Translations under genes and position numbers: made by a program | Part shown: one piece after another, positions 1 through 7,695 of the stretch | How the letters are laid out: every line of letters begins with the position of its first letter | How positions within the stretch are numbered: position 1 is the first letter of the stretch | The notes under the pieces: generated by a model | What the model was told of the DNA's origin: nothing | Seen by the model: only the letters and a program-made list of their open reading frames with translations | Databases searched by the model: none | Assembly (NCBI RefSeq): GCF_041051975.1 | Contig: NZ_CP163435.1 | Location: forward strand, 3,968,001-4,032,000 | Source: Streptomyces sp. R21 | GTDB taxonomy: Bacteria; Actinomycetota; Actinomycetes; Streptomycetales; Streptomycetaceae | Direction of reading: 5' to 3' | Length of the DNA stretch: 64,000 bases

Positions 1-180
1 GTCGACGTCGAGGGCTCCCGCTCGCAGGGCGGCGGCGAGGAGGGGTTCCAGGGACCGCACTTCGCCGAAGGCTTCGGCACAGGAGTGCGCCTCGCCAGGG
101 CGGGCGTCACCAGGGCGTGCGTCACCAGGGCGTGCGACGCGACGGTCGGGCGCCCCGCCGTTGCTGTGTCGTTCACCCAT
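1..180 (-). CDS. Partial CDS (N-terminus only), third gene of ECF sigma operon
   Basis: The reading frame opens with ATG at 180 and is still open at the window edge after 60 residues, so only the N-terminus is seen. It is hydrophilic, with a short internal repeat of the type RPGDARPGDARPGEA that comes from three near-identical 12-13 base DNA repeats at about 100-140. No membrane segment or recognisable domain is visible in this part. Its start overlaps the stop of the 48-residue peptide gene by 8 nt, so it is probably translated from the same message as the sigma factor. An anti-sigma or sigma-controlled protein would be a natural guess from position, but nothing in the visible sequence shows it. 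Confidence 0.6.
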   Translation of the reverse strand, partial: MGERHSNGGAPDRRVARPGDARPGDARPGEAHSCAEAFGEVRSLEPLLAAALRAGALDVD

Positions 181-319
181 GTCCGGATCCATCTCTGCCT
201 CTGCCCGACGACTGTTCGCCGTCCCTCTCGGCCTGCTTCTGGTCGTTCTTGTTGTTCTTGGCCTGGTTGTGGCCGCCCCCGGACTGCTTACCGTTCGTCT
301 TGGACTTCTCGCGGTTCAT
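173..319 (-). CDS. 48-residue hydrophilic peptide coupled to ECF sigma factor
   Basis: A short frame of 48 codons plus stop, rich in Lys, Asn, Gln, Gly and Arg (it begins MNREKSKTNGKQSGGG) and without any hydrophobic stretch. Its ATG overlaps the sigma-factor stop codon in an ATGA arrangement at 319-316, and its own TGA lies inside the start of the next gene (8 nt overlap). This double overlap is what supports it as a real gene, because composition alone would not. Function is unknown. A small basic protein could bind nucleic acid or the sigma factor, but that is inference from composition and position. Confidence 0.6.
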   Translation of the reverse strand: MNREKSKTNGKQSGGGHNQAKNNKNDQKQAERDGEQSSGRGRDGSGHG

Positions 320-972
320 CTCGACTCCCCCAGCGTCCTGGGGCCTTCATCCGTCACACCCTCGACGCCGAGCTGCCGTGCGAGGCGCTTGAGCCCCCGG
401 TGGGCGGCGGTACGCACCGCGCCCGGCCGCTTGCCCAGGACACGCGCGGCCGAGGGCCCGTCGAGGCCGACGACCACGCGCAGCAGCACGGCCTCCGCCT
501 GGTCCCGCGGCAGCCCCGCGACCAGCCGGAGCGCGCCCTGCGTGGAGAGCGACTCCAGCGCCTGGTCGTGCGTGCTGTGCGTGCCGGGCAGTTCGAGCAG
601 ATCCTGTTCGAGCGCGGTCGCGCGGGGCCGTACCTTCAGCCGCCGCAGATGGTCCAGCGCCCGGTGCCGGGCGATGGTCGCGGTCCAGCCGCGGAACCCC
701 GCCCCGTCGCCCCGGAAGCGGCTCAGGTCCCGCGCGATCTCCAGCCAGGCGTCCGACGCCACGTCCTCCGCGTCGTCGCCCACGATGCCGCGCAGATACC
801 CCAGCAGCCCCGGCTGGACGATCCGGTACGCGACCGCGAACGCGGCCTCGTCCCCCTCCTGCGCCCGCGCGACGGCCGCACCCAGCTCCCCGTCGTGAGC
901 CCCTACGCGGCGGGGTTCCCCTCCTTGGCCCAACACTGTCCTCGTTCGTACCGAGATCGTCCGAATGCGCAC
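316..972 (-). CDS. ECF-type RNA polymerase sigma factor
   Basis: This is a short sigma-70 family protein with only regions 2 and 4, as in extracytoplasmic-function sigma factors. Region 2 lies at roughly residues 45-120 (GDDAEDVASDAWLEIARDL, then FRGWTATIARHRALDHLRR). Region 4 is near residues 155-205 (LPRDQAEAVLLRVVVGL, then GKRPGAVRTAAHRGLKRL). It would direct RNA polymerase to a small regulon. The 5' end is uncertain: ATG at 972 has no clear ribosome site, while GTG at 936 follows a GAGGA at short spacing and would remove 12 residues. The stop overlaps the ATG of the 48-residue peptide, so the genes form one operon. No zinc-binding anti-sigma factor is visible in the window. Confidence 0.85.
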   Translation of the reverse strand: MRIRTISVRTRTVLGQGGEPRRVGAHDGELGAAVARAQEGDEAAFAVAYRIVQPGLLGYLRGIVGDDAEDVASDAWLEIARDLSRFRGDGAGFRGWTATIARHRALDHLRRLKVRPRATALEQDLLELPGTHSTHDQALESLSTQGALRLVAGLPRDQAEAVLLRVVVGLDGPSAARVLGKRPGAVRTAAHRGLKRLARQLGVEGVTDEGPRTLGESR

Positions 973-1097
973 CGTGGGCCACGGTCCACCGTGTCCACGC
1001 CCCCATCGTGACCAGCGCCGTACGCCACAGAAATGTCACAGCCCGTCAGACGTCCCTTCCCTGCCGCCTCTTCCCTCTCGCCTCTTCCCTCTCACCC

Positions 1098-1740
1098 TCA
1101 CGACCGGCCGTTCTCCCGCTCGGTGACGCCGCGGATGTACGGCCGCCCGCTCGCGGCGACGTACATCCGCGTCCCGCCCTCGCGCCCCTTCTCCACGAGC
1201 GGCGTGACGTGCCGGCCGTACCGGGTGGTCTCCGGAAGGGCCAACGCGCCGCCGGGGTCGCCGTCGAGTTTCCGCAGCAGTTCGTCGAGATCGCAGGAGG
1301 CGGTGGGGGCGAGGCCTGAGCTGCTCTTCATGGGCACCTTGAGGAACTTGCCGCGCGCGGATCTCGGCGAGCGCCGTGTCGGAGAGGCGCACGTACGCGT
1401 CCTTGCCGCCGGGCACGATCAGTTCGCCGCGTTGCATCGGTCCCATGTCGAAGGTGCCGGTGCAGTTGCCGTCACGGTCCATGAGCAGCGAGACCTTCCG
1501 GCCGGCCCTGCCTGCGCCGCCGGCCATGGTCACGCCCAGCCGCAGGGAGTCGGTGGTCTTGAGCAGCTCCGCCCCGGTGCGGGCGAGCCGCGTTCCGCGC
1601 ACTTCGTCCTCGGGCGTCACCGGCGCGAACGAACCGCCGCGCCACCGACGTACGGCCCCGCGCTCTTCCGGCAGCCACCCGCCGCGCGGCTTCGCCGGCC
1701 ACCTTGCCCGTAGCCACTCCAGCCACCATGACCACGACTC
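1098..1740 (-). pseudogene. Decayed gene for a secreted protein related to the one at 52229-52990
   Basis: Two minus-strand frames together match the secreted protein encoded at 52229-52990. One frame carries LMDRDGNCTGTFDMG and KDAYVRLSDTALAEIRA, matching LDQDGNCAGSMEMG and the following metal-free beta region. After about 1345-1358 the match continues in another frame: RGKFLKVPMKSSSG, SCDLDELL and EKGREGGTRMYVAAS, matching YIHG, SCDLDSL and REGGKKTVLYVST. The product then stops about 40 residues short of the relative. No signal peptide is in the same frame as the matching part; a third frame near 1735 begins MVMVAGVATG. So there are at least one internal frameshift, a lost C-terminus and a doubtful N-terminus. 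A sequencing error could explain the single shift but not the short end. Confidence 0.55.
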
Positions 1741-1886
1741 CGCGCTCCCTTGCTCCCCTGCCCCAGTGCTCCCCATGCGCACACAGGCCCCACCAGATTC
1801 AGCGGAACGGCGACGTCAAACGTCACGCGGAGGAACGGGGACGGCCCGCAGGTGACCTTTTCGCGCTCCGCCGCGCTGAAGCAGAC

Positions 1887-3131
1887 GTGACCTTGAATGT
1901 GGCGTACGGGGAGGACTGGGACCCGGTCTTCCGAACGGTGTCCGGCCCGTTGAGCAGGCGGCAGGCGGCGGCGCGCGACGCGTCGGGCGAGCAGTACGTG
2001 GTGGTGCTGCGCCGGGAGGGACGCTCGCAGCCGGTCGCCGTGCTCCATGTCGCGCGGGCGCAGGGCTACTTCGGGATCTGGGCTTACGACGACCGGGGCC
2101 GGCGCACCCGCGAGATCGACCTGCGCGGCCTCGAACCCGGCCGGCTCTTCCTCCGCCACCTCGCCCAATGGCGGTACGACACCGCCGACATGGCGGAGTT
2201 CGCGGCGGACGCGGGGCGGGTCCTGACCGACCTCTACCCGGACGGCCGGGGCCGCAAGGTGTGCGAACCGAAGGGAAGGGGCGGCGGCTCGATGCACACA
2301 CTGCCCGATGTGCCCGCAGAGCAACGCCGGTTACCCGCACGGGAGTTCGGCGATTGGGCCTGGGTGGCGGCGCTGGCGACGGACGAGCCCGTTCCAAGCA
2401 TCGTCCACGAAGCCCCGGAGACGGACCGGACCCCCCTCCTGCCCACTCCCTCCCCCGCCCCGAGCTGGCGGCCACCCGCACCACTGCGTCCGCGTCACCT
2501 CACCGAGACGTTCACGCCGGGCGCGCGCTTCTCACCGCCGTACGCCGGCCCCGTGGGCCCGTACCTCGTCGAGAACGTCATCGACGCCGGACCACTGCGG
2601 CTGCCGACCGGCCGTGTCGTCGCCTGTGACCCGGGGTGGAACAGCCCCGTCGAGCCCTTCACGGTCGCGGTGCCGCCCGGTGAGTACCGCGTGGAGCTCG
2701 CCGTGGCCGCGTACGCGACCGAGTACGACGGCACGCCGATCCACCTGGAGGACTACACGGCGGCACGTGTTCTGGTATCCGAAAAGCCCACGGACACATG
2801 GGAGTTGGCCTTGCGCCCCGGCGAGGACCCGCGCGCCCTGCGGGACGGCGAATTCTTCGGTTTCGACGTGGACACGGGCACCGGCTGCTTCGTCGACGCG
2901 GCGGCGGCCGAACGGCTCACGGGCCGCGCGGACACCGTCCCCGACGTCGACCTTCCCACCGACGGGATCCTCGTCCTCGACGACCCGGAGTCCGGCGGCA
3001 ACCTCATCGCCTACCCGAGCGGCAGGGGCGACGGCACGTACCCGGTGTGGATCGGCCGCGACACCGAGGGCGCCGTCACCTGCCTGGTCGCGGACATGCT
3101 GATCCTCCGCCACCGGGAGCTGCTGAGCTGA
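1887..3131 (+). CDS. DUF4241 domain protein with a TTA codon
   Basis: The C-terminal half (about residues 210-410) fits the DUF4241 family: FTPGARFSPPY, a GPLRLPTGRVVACDPG block, PFTVAVPPGEYRVELAVA, and the cysteine-containing GFDVDTGTGCFVD. The N-terminal half is a conserved-looking region (WDPVFRTVSGP, YFGIWAYDDRGRRTREIDL) that I cannot name. DUF4241 proteins are of unknown function, and some sit in polymorphic-toxin or immunity gene neighbourhoods. The frame is open from 1704, but that start is a TTG inside the neighbouring decayed gene. GTG at 1887 is chosen because the conserved part begins there. Codon 149 (2331-2333) is TTA, the rare leucine codon read by the bldA tRNA, so translation may be restricted to late growth. 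Confidence 0.75.
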   Translation: MTLNVAYGEDWDPVFRTVSGPLSRRQAAARDASGEQYVVVLRREGRSQPVAVLHVARAQGYFGIWAYDDRGRRTREIDLRGLEPGRLFLRHLAQWRYDTADMAEFAADAGRVLTDLYPDGRGRKVCEPKGRGGGSMHTLPDVPAEQRRLPAREFGDWAWVAALATDEPVPSIVHEAPETDRTPLLPTPSPAPSWRPPAPLRPRHLTETFTPGARFSPPYAGPVGPYLVENVIDAGPLRLPTGRVVACDPGWNSPVEPFTVAVPPGEYRVELAVAAYATEYDGTPIHLEDYTAARVLVSEKPTDTWELALRPGEDPRALRDGEFFGFDVDTGTGCFVDAAAAERLTGRADTVPDVDLPTDGILVLDDPESGGNLIAYPSGRGDGTYPVWIGRDTEGAVTCLVADMLILRHRELLS

Positions 3132-3181
3132 CGGGCCGGGCCGCTGCCGCTCAGGGGCTCGATCGGCGACCCGCTGACCCC

Positions 3182-3613
3182 TCAGGCAGCCGCCCTCCGC
3201 GCCCTCCCGTGCAGCATCAGGTAGAAGGTCTGCAGGGACTCCTCGGGGCCGCCGATCCCGAAGCGGTTGTCGACCTTGCCGAGGGGGTTCCAGACCCGGC
3301 CGTCCGGCATGCGTACGCCGACGCGCTGGCCGAAGTAGGCGCGCTGGCCGGCGTCGAAGTCGACCCACACCGCGCCCGCGCGGCGCACCAGCACCTCACC
3401 GACGTACGCACCGAGACCGAACAGCGTGCCTCGGGCCCGCTCCCGGTCGGCGCCGCCCTTGCGCAACCCGTCGATCAGGAAGTCGACGACGCGGAGGCTG
3501 GCCACGGAGTAGTCCAGCGGCAGGCGGTTGCGGGCCGTGACGTGTGCGACGAAGGCCGTCGCATGCGGACGCATCCCGTCCGCACGCGGCACGCGCTGGT
3601 CCTTCTCCCCCAT
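3182..3613 (-). CDS. Conserved actinobacterial protein, relative of the gene at 4937
   Basis: The product is about 143 residues with no signal peptide or membrane segment. It shares an ordered set of motifs with the gene at 4937-5338: LDYSVASLRVVDFLIDGLRKGG, then GLGAYVGEVLVRRAGAVWVDF, then MPDGRVWNPLGKVDNRFGIGG. In the relative these read LDYSEQSLWRVDRMIEEIRREG, GFGAYAGEVIARRTGAEWWET and TPDGRLWDPVDEARRCYGGDG. The family looks like small cytoplasmic proteins known mainly from Streptomyces, and I do not know a function. The frame extends up to 3697, but ATG at 3613 has a GGGGTGGGG ribosome site just upstream and fits the relative's length. Confidence 0.7.
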   Translation of the reverse strand: MGEKDQRVPRADGMRPHATAFVAHVTARNRLPLDYSVASLRVVDFLIDGLRKGGADRERARGTLFGLGAYVGEVLVRRAGAVWVDFDAGQRAYFGQRVGVRMPDGRVWNPLGKVDNRFGIGGPEESLQTFYLMLHGRARRAAA

Positions 3614-3796
3614 GGGCCCCACCCCTTCGCTCGGCGGAGAAGCCCTCTTTTTCCGGCTCCCCGGTTGCCCCAGCGGACGCCGCGTCAGGAACATCACGGG
3701 TCACGGAAGTGTCGATTGACACACAGCCAACTCACACCATCCGTACAACCTTTTCGTGTTTCGTACGTCGGTTCGGCGAGGGTCGCGGCGACTGCT

Positions 3797-4765
3797 TCAT
3801 GTCCTGCGGCCATGCACGTCGGGCGGCAAGGTCACGCTCCCGGTGAACACGCCACGGTTCTCCGCCCGCACCTCCTGGCTCAGCGTGATGTCGCCGCCCT
3901 GGAAGGGGATGAGGAAGGTGAACGAATACCGGTGCGCCGTGAGTCGGTACCCGTGCGTCGGGTCCAGGTCCCACGTCTCGTCGAAGCTCTTGAGGGAGAT
4001 CTGGTCATCGGTCGCCGTCACCCCGGCGCCGCGCAGCACATCCAGTCCGGGCTCGATCTCCCGCACCGCCCGCTTCAACGCGGGAAGATTCCGGGCAGCC
4101 GACAACCGCCAGCGGGAAGCGCTGACTTGAAGCCGCACGCCACCGCCGGGTACCCCGGTGCGGCTCACCTTCGCGCTCTTGGCGTACGCCGCGAACGCGT
4201 CCAGCTCGGCGACGGGATCCTCGACGTCGTTGGCGATGTCGGGATCGGAAAGCGTCCCCTTCTTCCACGCTCCGCCGGCCTCCATGACGTAACCGGTGCC
4301 GCCGACGACGTAGACCAGCTCGGGCTTGCGCTCGCCCTTGCTGCTGGTGATCGTGCCGGTCTGGTGCAGCGCGACGGGGGCGGTGGTGCGCTGCGCGGTC
4401 GCGGCGTACGTGGCACCGGTCGGCGCCTGCCCCCGCATGACGAGCCACTCGTTGCCACGCAGGGCGAAGGTCCACCCCTTCTCGGCGGCCATGGCCTGCC
4501 GGGCCCGGGCAACGAACTCCACGGCGGTCCTGGGCTTCGACGCCGACTGCGACTCGGACTTCGGCGCGGGCGTGCCCCCTTTCCCGTCCTCGGGATGCGA
4601 CGTGCCCTGCGCCGCCCGAGAGGAGGCACCACTCCCCGCCGACTTCCGCTTGCCGTCCTGCTTGCCGTCCCGCGAGGAACATCCGGACACCGCCACGGCG
4701 GCCGCGACCAACCCGACGACGACAGCACGACGTCCACGCGAGGAGAAACGTATTCCGGGCAGCAC
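3797..4765 (-). CDS. Putative lipoprotein
   Basis: The N-terminus has arginines, a hydrophobic stretch (AVVVGLVAAAVA) and a lipobox VSGC with the acylated Cys at about residue 29. A Ser/Gly/Lys-rich linker follows, then a beta-rich domain with the recurring pattern of a glycan or lipid carrier fold (TFALRGNEWLVMRG, GTGYVMEAGGAWKKGTL, GYRLTAHRYSFTFL). It is expected to be anchored on the outer face of the membrane. The function is unknown. GTG at 4765 is preferred because GAAGGG sits 7 nt upstream; the open frame reaches a TTG at 4780. It lies between two members of one small protein family (3182 and 4937), all three on the same strand. Confidence 0.75.
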   Translation of the reverse strand: MLPGIRFSSRGRRAVVVGLVAAAVAVSGCSSRDGKQDGKRKSAGSGASSRAAQGTSHPEDGKGGTPAPKSESQSASKPRTAVEFVARARQAMAAEKGWTFALRGNEWLVMRGQAPTGATYAATAQRTTAPVALHQTGTITSSKGERKPELVYVVGGTGYVMEAGGAWKKGTLSDPDIANDVEDPVAELDAFAAYAKSAKVSRTGVPGGGVRLQVSASRWRLSAARNLPALKRAVREIEPGLDVLRGAGVTATDDQISLKSFDETWDLDPTHGYRLTAHRYSFTFLIPFQGGDITLSQEVRAENRGVFTGSVTLPPDVHGRRT

Positions 4766-4936
4766 GGAGTAACCCTTCAAAAGGGACGGGAACTTCGAGA
4801 TCGGCTCGGTTATACATCAGCCGCCGAAGCGTCAGCGAGCGCCCGGACGAACCCGGGCAAACCACGCTCACCCGACACGGCGAGGGATCTCTCAGCCCTT
4901 GCTCAGGGCGGCCTGCGCGCGGAACCCACGGCGACC

Positions 4937-5338
4937 TCAGCCGCCGGTGGCCGCCCGGTACGTGGTGGCGTCCCGGCACAGCAGCCGCAGCGAGCCGTCG
5001 CCCCCGTAGCAGCGGCGGGCCTCGTCGACCGGGTCCCACAGCCGCCCGTCGGGCGTGCGCAGCCAGTGGTCGCCGCCGGTCTCCCACCACTCGGCGCCGG
5101 TGCGCCGGGCGATGACCTCACCGGCGTACGCCCCGAATCCGCGCAGCACGCTCTCGACGGCGGCGTACGGCGCCCCCTCCCGGCGTATCTCCTCGATCAT
5201 CCGGTCGACGCGCCACAGACTCTGCTCGGAGTAGTCGAGGCGCAGTCGCGCGCCCTCGCGCATCGTCGCGACCGCGTCCGCCGCCCATCGCATGGGCTTC
5301 GTCGCAGCGTGGGGCCTGGTTGCTTGCTGTGCAGTCAC
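4937..5338 (-). CDS. Conserved actinobacterial protein, relative of the gene at 3182
   Basis: This 133-residue protein has no signal or membrane segment and shares three motif blocks in the same order with the product of 3182-3613, including GAYAGEVIARR and TPDGRLWDPV. The two copies flank a lipoprotein gene on the same strand, which suggests a local duplication with the lipoprotein between them, or an operon of functionally linked small proteins. The C-terminus differs (RLLCRDATTYRAATGG). The function is unknown; the GAYxGEV block resembles small domains found with contact-dependent or secretion genes, but I cannot place it in a named family. Confidence 0.65.
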   Translation of the reverse strand: MTAQQATRPHAATKPMRWAADAVATMREGARLRLDYSEQSLWRVDRMIEEIRREGAPYAAVESVLRGFGAYAGEVIARRTGAEWWETGGDHWLRTPDGRLWDPVDEARRCYGGDGSLRLLCRDATTYRAATGG

Positions 5339-5458
5339 ACTCCGACAAGCGTGCCGGGGGCGGGATTCGTCACGCGTCCCGGGCCTGTCCGCGACACCGG
5401 CCCAGGACCCCCACGCGCCCTCGCGGGACGGTCACAGGAACCCCCCGCCACAAGAGGT

Positions 5459-6034
5459 TTACGCGCGGCGCGCCCGGCGCGAGACCACCGCGCGCAGGAC
5501 GCGTCGGCCCTCGGTCGACACGTCGAGTGCGGGGCGCAGTCCGCCCGCGCCGTGGCCCGCGAGCAGCTCCAGGATGGTGACCTGGCGGCGGAGTTCGGCG
5601 GCGACGAGCGGTGACATGCCGTCCGTACGGCCTTCACGGCGGGCCGCGACCGACGACGTGCCGTCGTCGGAGGCGTCGAGGAGCCGGTGGATCTGGAGCG
5701 CGGCGACGGAGCAGGCGTCGGCCCAGGCGCGCAGTTCGGCGGCGGCGGGCTCCGCTGGGACGGCGGCGAGCATCCGTCGGGCGAGCAGCGCGGCGGCGTC
5801 CTCGGGCGAGGCGTCGGGGCCGACGCCCGCGTCGGAGGCCATCGGTTCACCGAGGTCCGCGCGCGCCTTGGCCAGCCGTTCACCCCAGGCGTCTCCGTCC
5901 ACGAGGCTCGCCCACAGGGGCCGCAGGATCTCGTCGTCGCCGCCCAACAGGGGCACGCACCGATCCAAACAAGCCAAACCGCTCGCTGCCAGACCGCGCT
6001 CATCGGCCTGAGCGATCAGTTCCACCAGGCTCAT
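5459..6034 (-). CDS. Conserved hypothetical protein
   Basis: The product is about 191 residues, mostly alpha-helical by composition, soluble, with Ala/Leu-rich helices and several acidic patches (RPLWASLVDGDAWGERLAKARADLG; LRAWADACSVAALQIHRLLDASDD) and a basic end (VVSRRARRA). I recognise no domain. ATG at 6034 follows GGGAGGCGTG at good spacing; the alternative GTG lies one codon upstream at 6037. The reading frame has normal Streptomyces third-position GC bias. It lies on the same strand as the genes on either side but with more than 80 nt between them, so a single transcript is not certain. Confidence 0.6.
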   Translation of the reverse strand: MSLVELIAQADERGLAASGLACLDRCVPLLGGDDEILRPLWASLVDGDAWGERLAKARADLGEPMASDAGVGPDASPEDAAALLARRMLAAVPAEPAAAELRAWADACSVAALQIHRLLDASDDGTSSVAARREGRTDGMSPLVAAELRRQVTILELLAGHGAGGLRPALDVSTEGRRVLRAVVSRRARRA

Positions 6035-6120
6035 CACGCCTCCCTCGAAGCCCCTCTACAGGGCGCCTCTTCCGTACGGAGCCCGCACTTCCCCTTACTG
6101 CGTGCGACGGTACCCGAGTG

Positions 6121-6624
6121 TCACAGCGGTACGACACCGAGTCTGTCGAGTAAGCGAAAGAAGAGGTTTTCGGCCAAAGGGTCGGCCTCGGCGGTCAGTA
6201 CGTCGAGCAACGGCTCGGCGGTGATCTCGTGCCCGGCCTCCGCGGCCCAGGCGACGGCGCGTTCGGCGGCGTCGGGCGGTTCGAGGAAGTAGTCGTCGAC
6301 GGTCAGCGCCTGCTCGTCCTCCCCGAGATAGCCCGCCATCGCGTCCCGCCCCAGGCAGGTCGTCCACGCGCCGCTGTCCGGGGCGGCCGCCTCGACGGCC
6401 ACGCAGTCGCTGTCCATCACGTACCCGAAGAGCGCGGGCGCGCCGGTCTCCCGGGCGAGCGCGTGCATGCTCCCGACCTCGCCCTCGCCGTTCGCGTACT
6501 CCCACACCTGCCAGCCGCCCGGCCCCGTCGACCGCAGAACCATGCCCCGCGCCTCCGCCAGCGCGGGCAGTTCGGCGAGCGGCCCGTCGCCTCTGCCGAC
6601 GACGTAGTACCCCCAGAAGCCCAT
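6121..6624 (-). CDS. Conserved hypothetical protein
   Basis: A 167-residue soluble acidic protein starting MGFWGYYVVGRGD. The sequence has a pattern of short strands and helices (GGWQVWEYANGEGEVGSMHALARETGAPALFGYVMDSDC), which resembles small Streptomyces proteins annotated only as hypothetical. The aromatic start MGFWGYYVV is seen in a family of such proteins and makes ATG at 6624 the likely start; an upstream frame to 6672 lacks that feature. No catalytic motif or membrane segment is apparent. Function unknown. Confidence 0.65.
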   Translation of the reverse strand: MGFWGYYVVGRGDGPLAELPALAEARGMVLRSTGPGGWQVWEYANGEGEVGSMHALARETGAPALFGYVMDSDCVAVEAAAPDSGAWTTCLGRDAMAGYLGEDEQALTVDDYFLEPPDAAERAVAWAAEAGHEITAEPLLDVLTAEADPLAENLFFRLLDRLGVVPL

Positions 6625-6750
6625 GCCCGGTTCCCCCCAGTGGATCGGTTCGGCTGGGGGCGAATACACCACAGGGGGGCGGGAGTACGCCAGAGAAAGG
6701 GACGATCCGACCCGTTTCCGGGCCGGATCGGATGGGATCGGGCGGACGGC

Positions 6751-7551
6751 TCAGACCGCGACGGGCACCGGGCCCTGCTGCGCCTTCTCGTTCTGCATCC
6801 CGGTCAGACGCAGTACGACGAGGATGGCGAGGACGGCGGCGGCGATGTCGATGACGTCCGCGAACAGGATCTGGGCGCTGGCGTCATGGAGCTCCTGGGC
6901 CGTGTCCGCCTTGCGGTACTGGTTGGATCCGGCCCGGCCGGCGAGGAGCGCGACGACCCAGAGCGTCCACCACGCGTTGACGAGCCCGTGCGAACGGGAC
7001 CTCTCCCCGGGGCTGCTGGCGTCCCAGATGTCCACCATGACCCGACGCGGGAACCAGAAGTTCACGATCGGTACGAACCAGCTCCAGCACGTCCAGCCCC
7101 GCTTCATGCTGTGTCCGGAGGGGCTGAACACCTCGCCGTTGACGCGCACACGCTGGAACCAGATGAGGTAGACGACGATGGTCGCGATCAGGGCGCCCGT
7201 CTGCGCGATCCCGGCCACCGAGTACAGCGAGTCGGCGTGGTCGGCCTGCCGCCGGACGGCCGCGCTGATGTCGCCGTCGGCGATCCTTCCCGTGACGTCG
7301 TACATGGTGACGTCGGCCCAGATCGCGAAGAGGTCGGTCGCGATGACCAGTCCGAGCAGTGCGGCGGCGGCCTTCCCGAGCCCGACCGGTGAGCGCAGCC
7401 AGGCCGGGCCGTGCGGCGAGGGAAGCTGCGTGTCGCCGAGCGGCGGCGCCACCGGCAGACCGCCGGGTGCGGCGGCCGAGGCCGTCGCGCAGTTCGCGCA
7501 GAGAGAGCCGCCGGAAGCGGCGCCGAACTGCCGGCAACGGATGCAGAGCAT
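6751..7551 (-). CDS. DUF4328 membrane protein with N-terminal zinc ribbon
   Basis: The N-terminus has two CxxC pairs (CIRC and CANC within residues 3-21), a minimal zinc-ribbon pattern. A Pro-rich linker leads to four hydrophobic segments: near residues 62-85 (AAALLGLVIATDLFAIWADV), 115-135 (ALIATIVVYLIWF), 190-205 and 238-256. The block MKRGWTCWSWFVPIVNFWFPRRVM is typical of DUF4328, in which a membrane helix pair ends in PxxNFWxP. The protein is thus an integral membrane protein with a cytoplasmic zinc-binding head; its role is unknown. It stands alone, with no close partner on either side. Confidence 0.85.
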   Translation of the reverse strand: MLCIRCRQFGAASGGSLCANCATASAAAPGGLPVAPPLGDTQLPSPHGPAWLRSPVGLGKAAAALLGLVIATDLFAIWADVTMYDVTGRIADGDISAAVRRQADHADSLYSVAGIAQTGALIATIVVYLIWFQRVRVNGEVFSPSGHSMKRGWTCWSWFVPIVNFWFPRRVMVDIWDASSPGERSRSHGLVNAWWTLWVVALLAGRAGSNQYRKADTAQELHDASAQILFADVIDIAAAVLAILVVLRLTGMQNEKAQQGPVPVAV

Positions 7552-7695
7552 GATGGAGAGACCCCCCGGGTGTGTACGTGATCATGAGGCCGAACGCGTC
7601 ACGGTCTTCCCCAGAACCTCACGCTCAGCAGGCGGAACATACGGTTCCACGGCCCCGCCCGTCCACTCCGGCCCCCTCCGGTCCCAGCCGGAGCC

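Noticed and set aside
1704..1886. N-terminal extension of the DUF4241 gene
   Set aside because: Begins with a TTG inside the decayed gene and has Pro/Arg-rich, low-quality sequence; conserved part begins at about 1887.
2798..5614. 938-residue plus-strand open frame
   Set aside because: Opposite to three minus-strand genes with good motifs; Arg/Pro/Gly/His-rich composition typical of antisense frames in GC-rich DNA.
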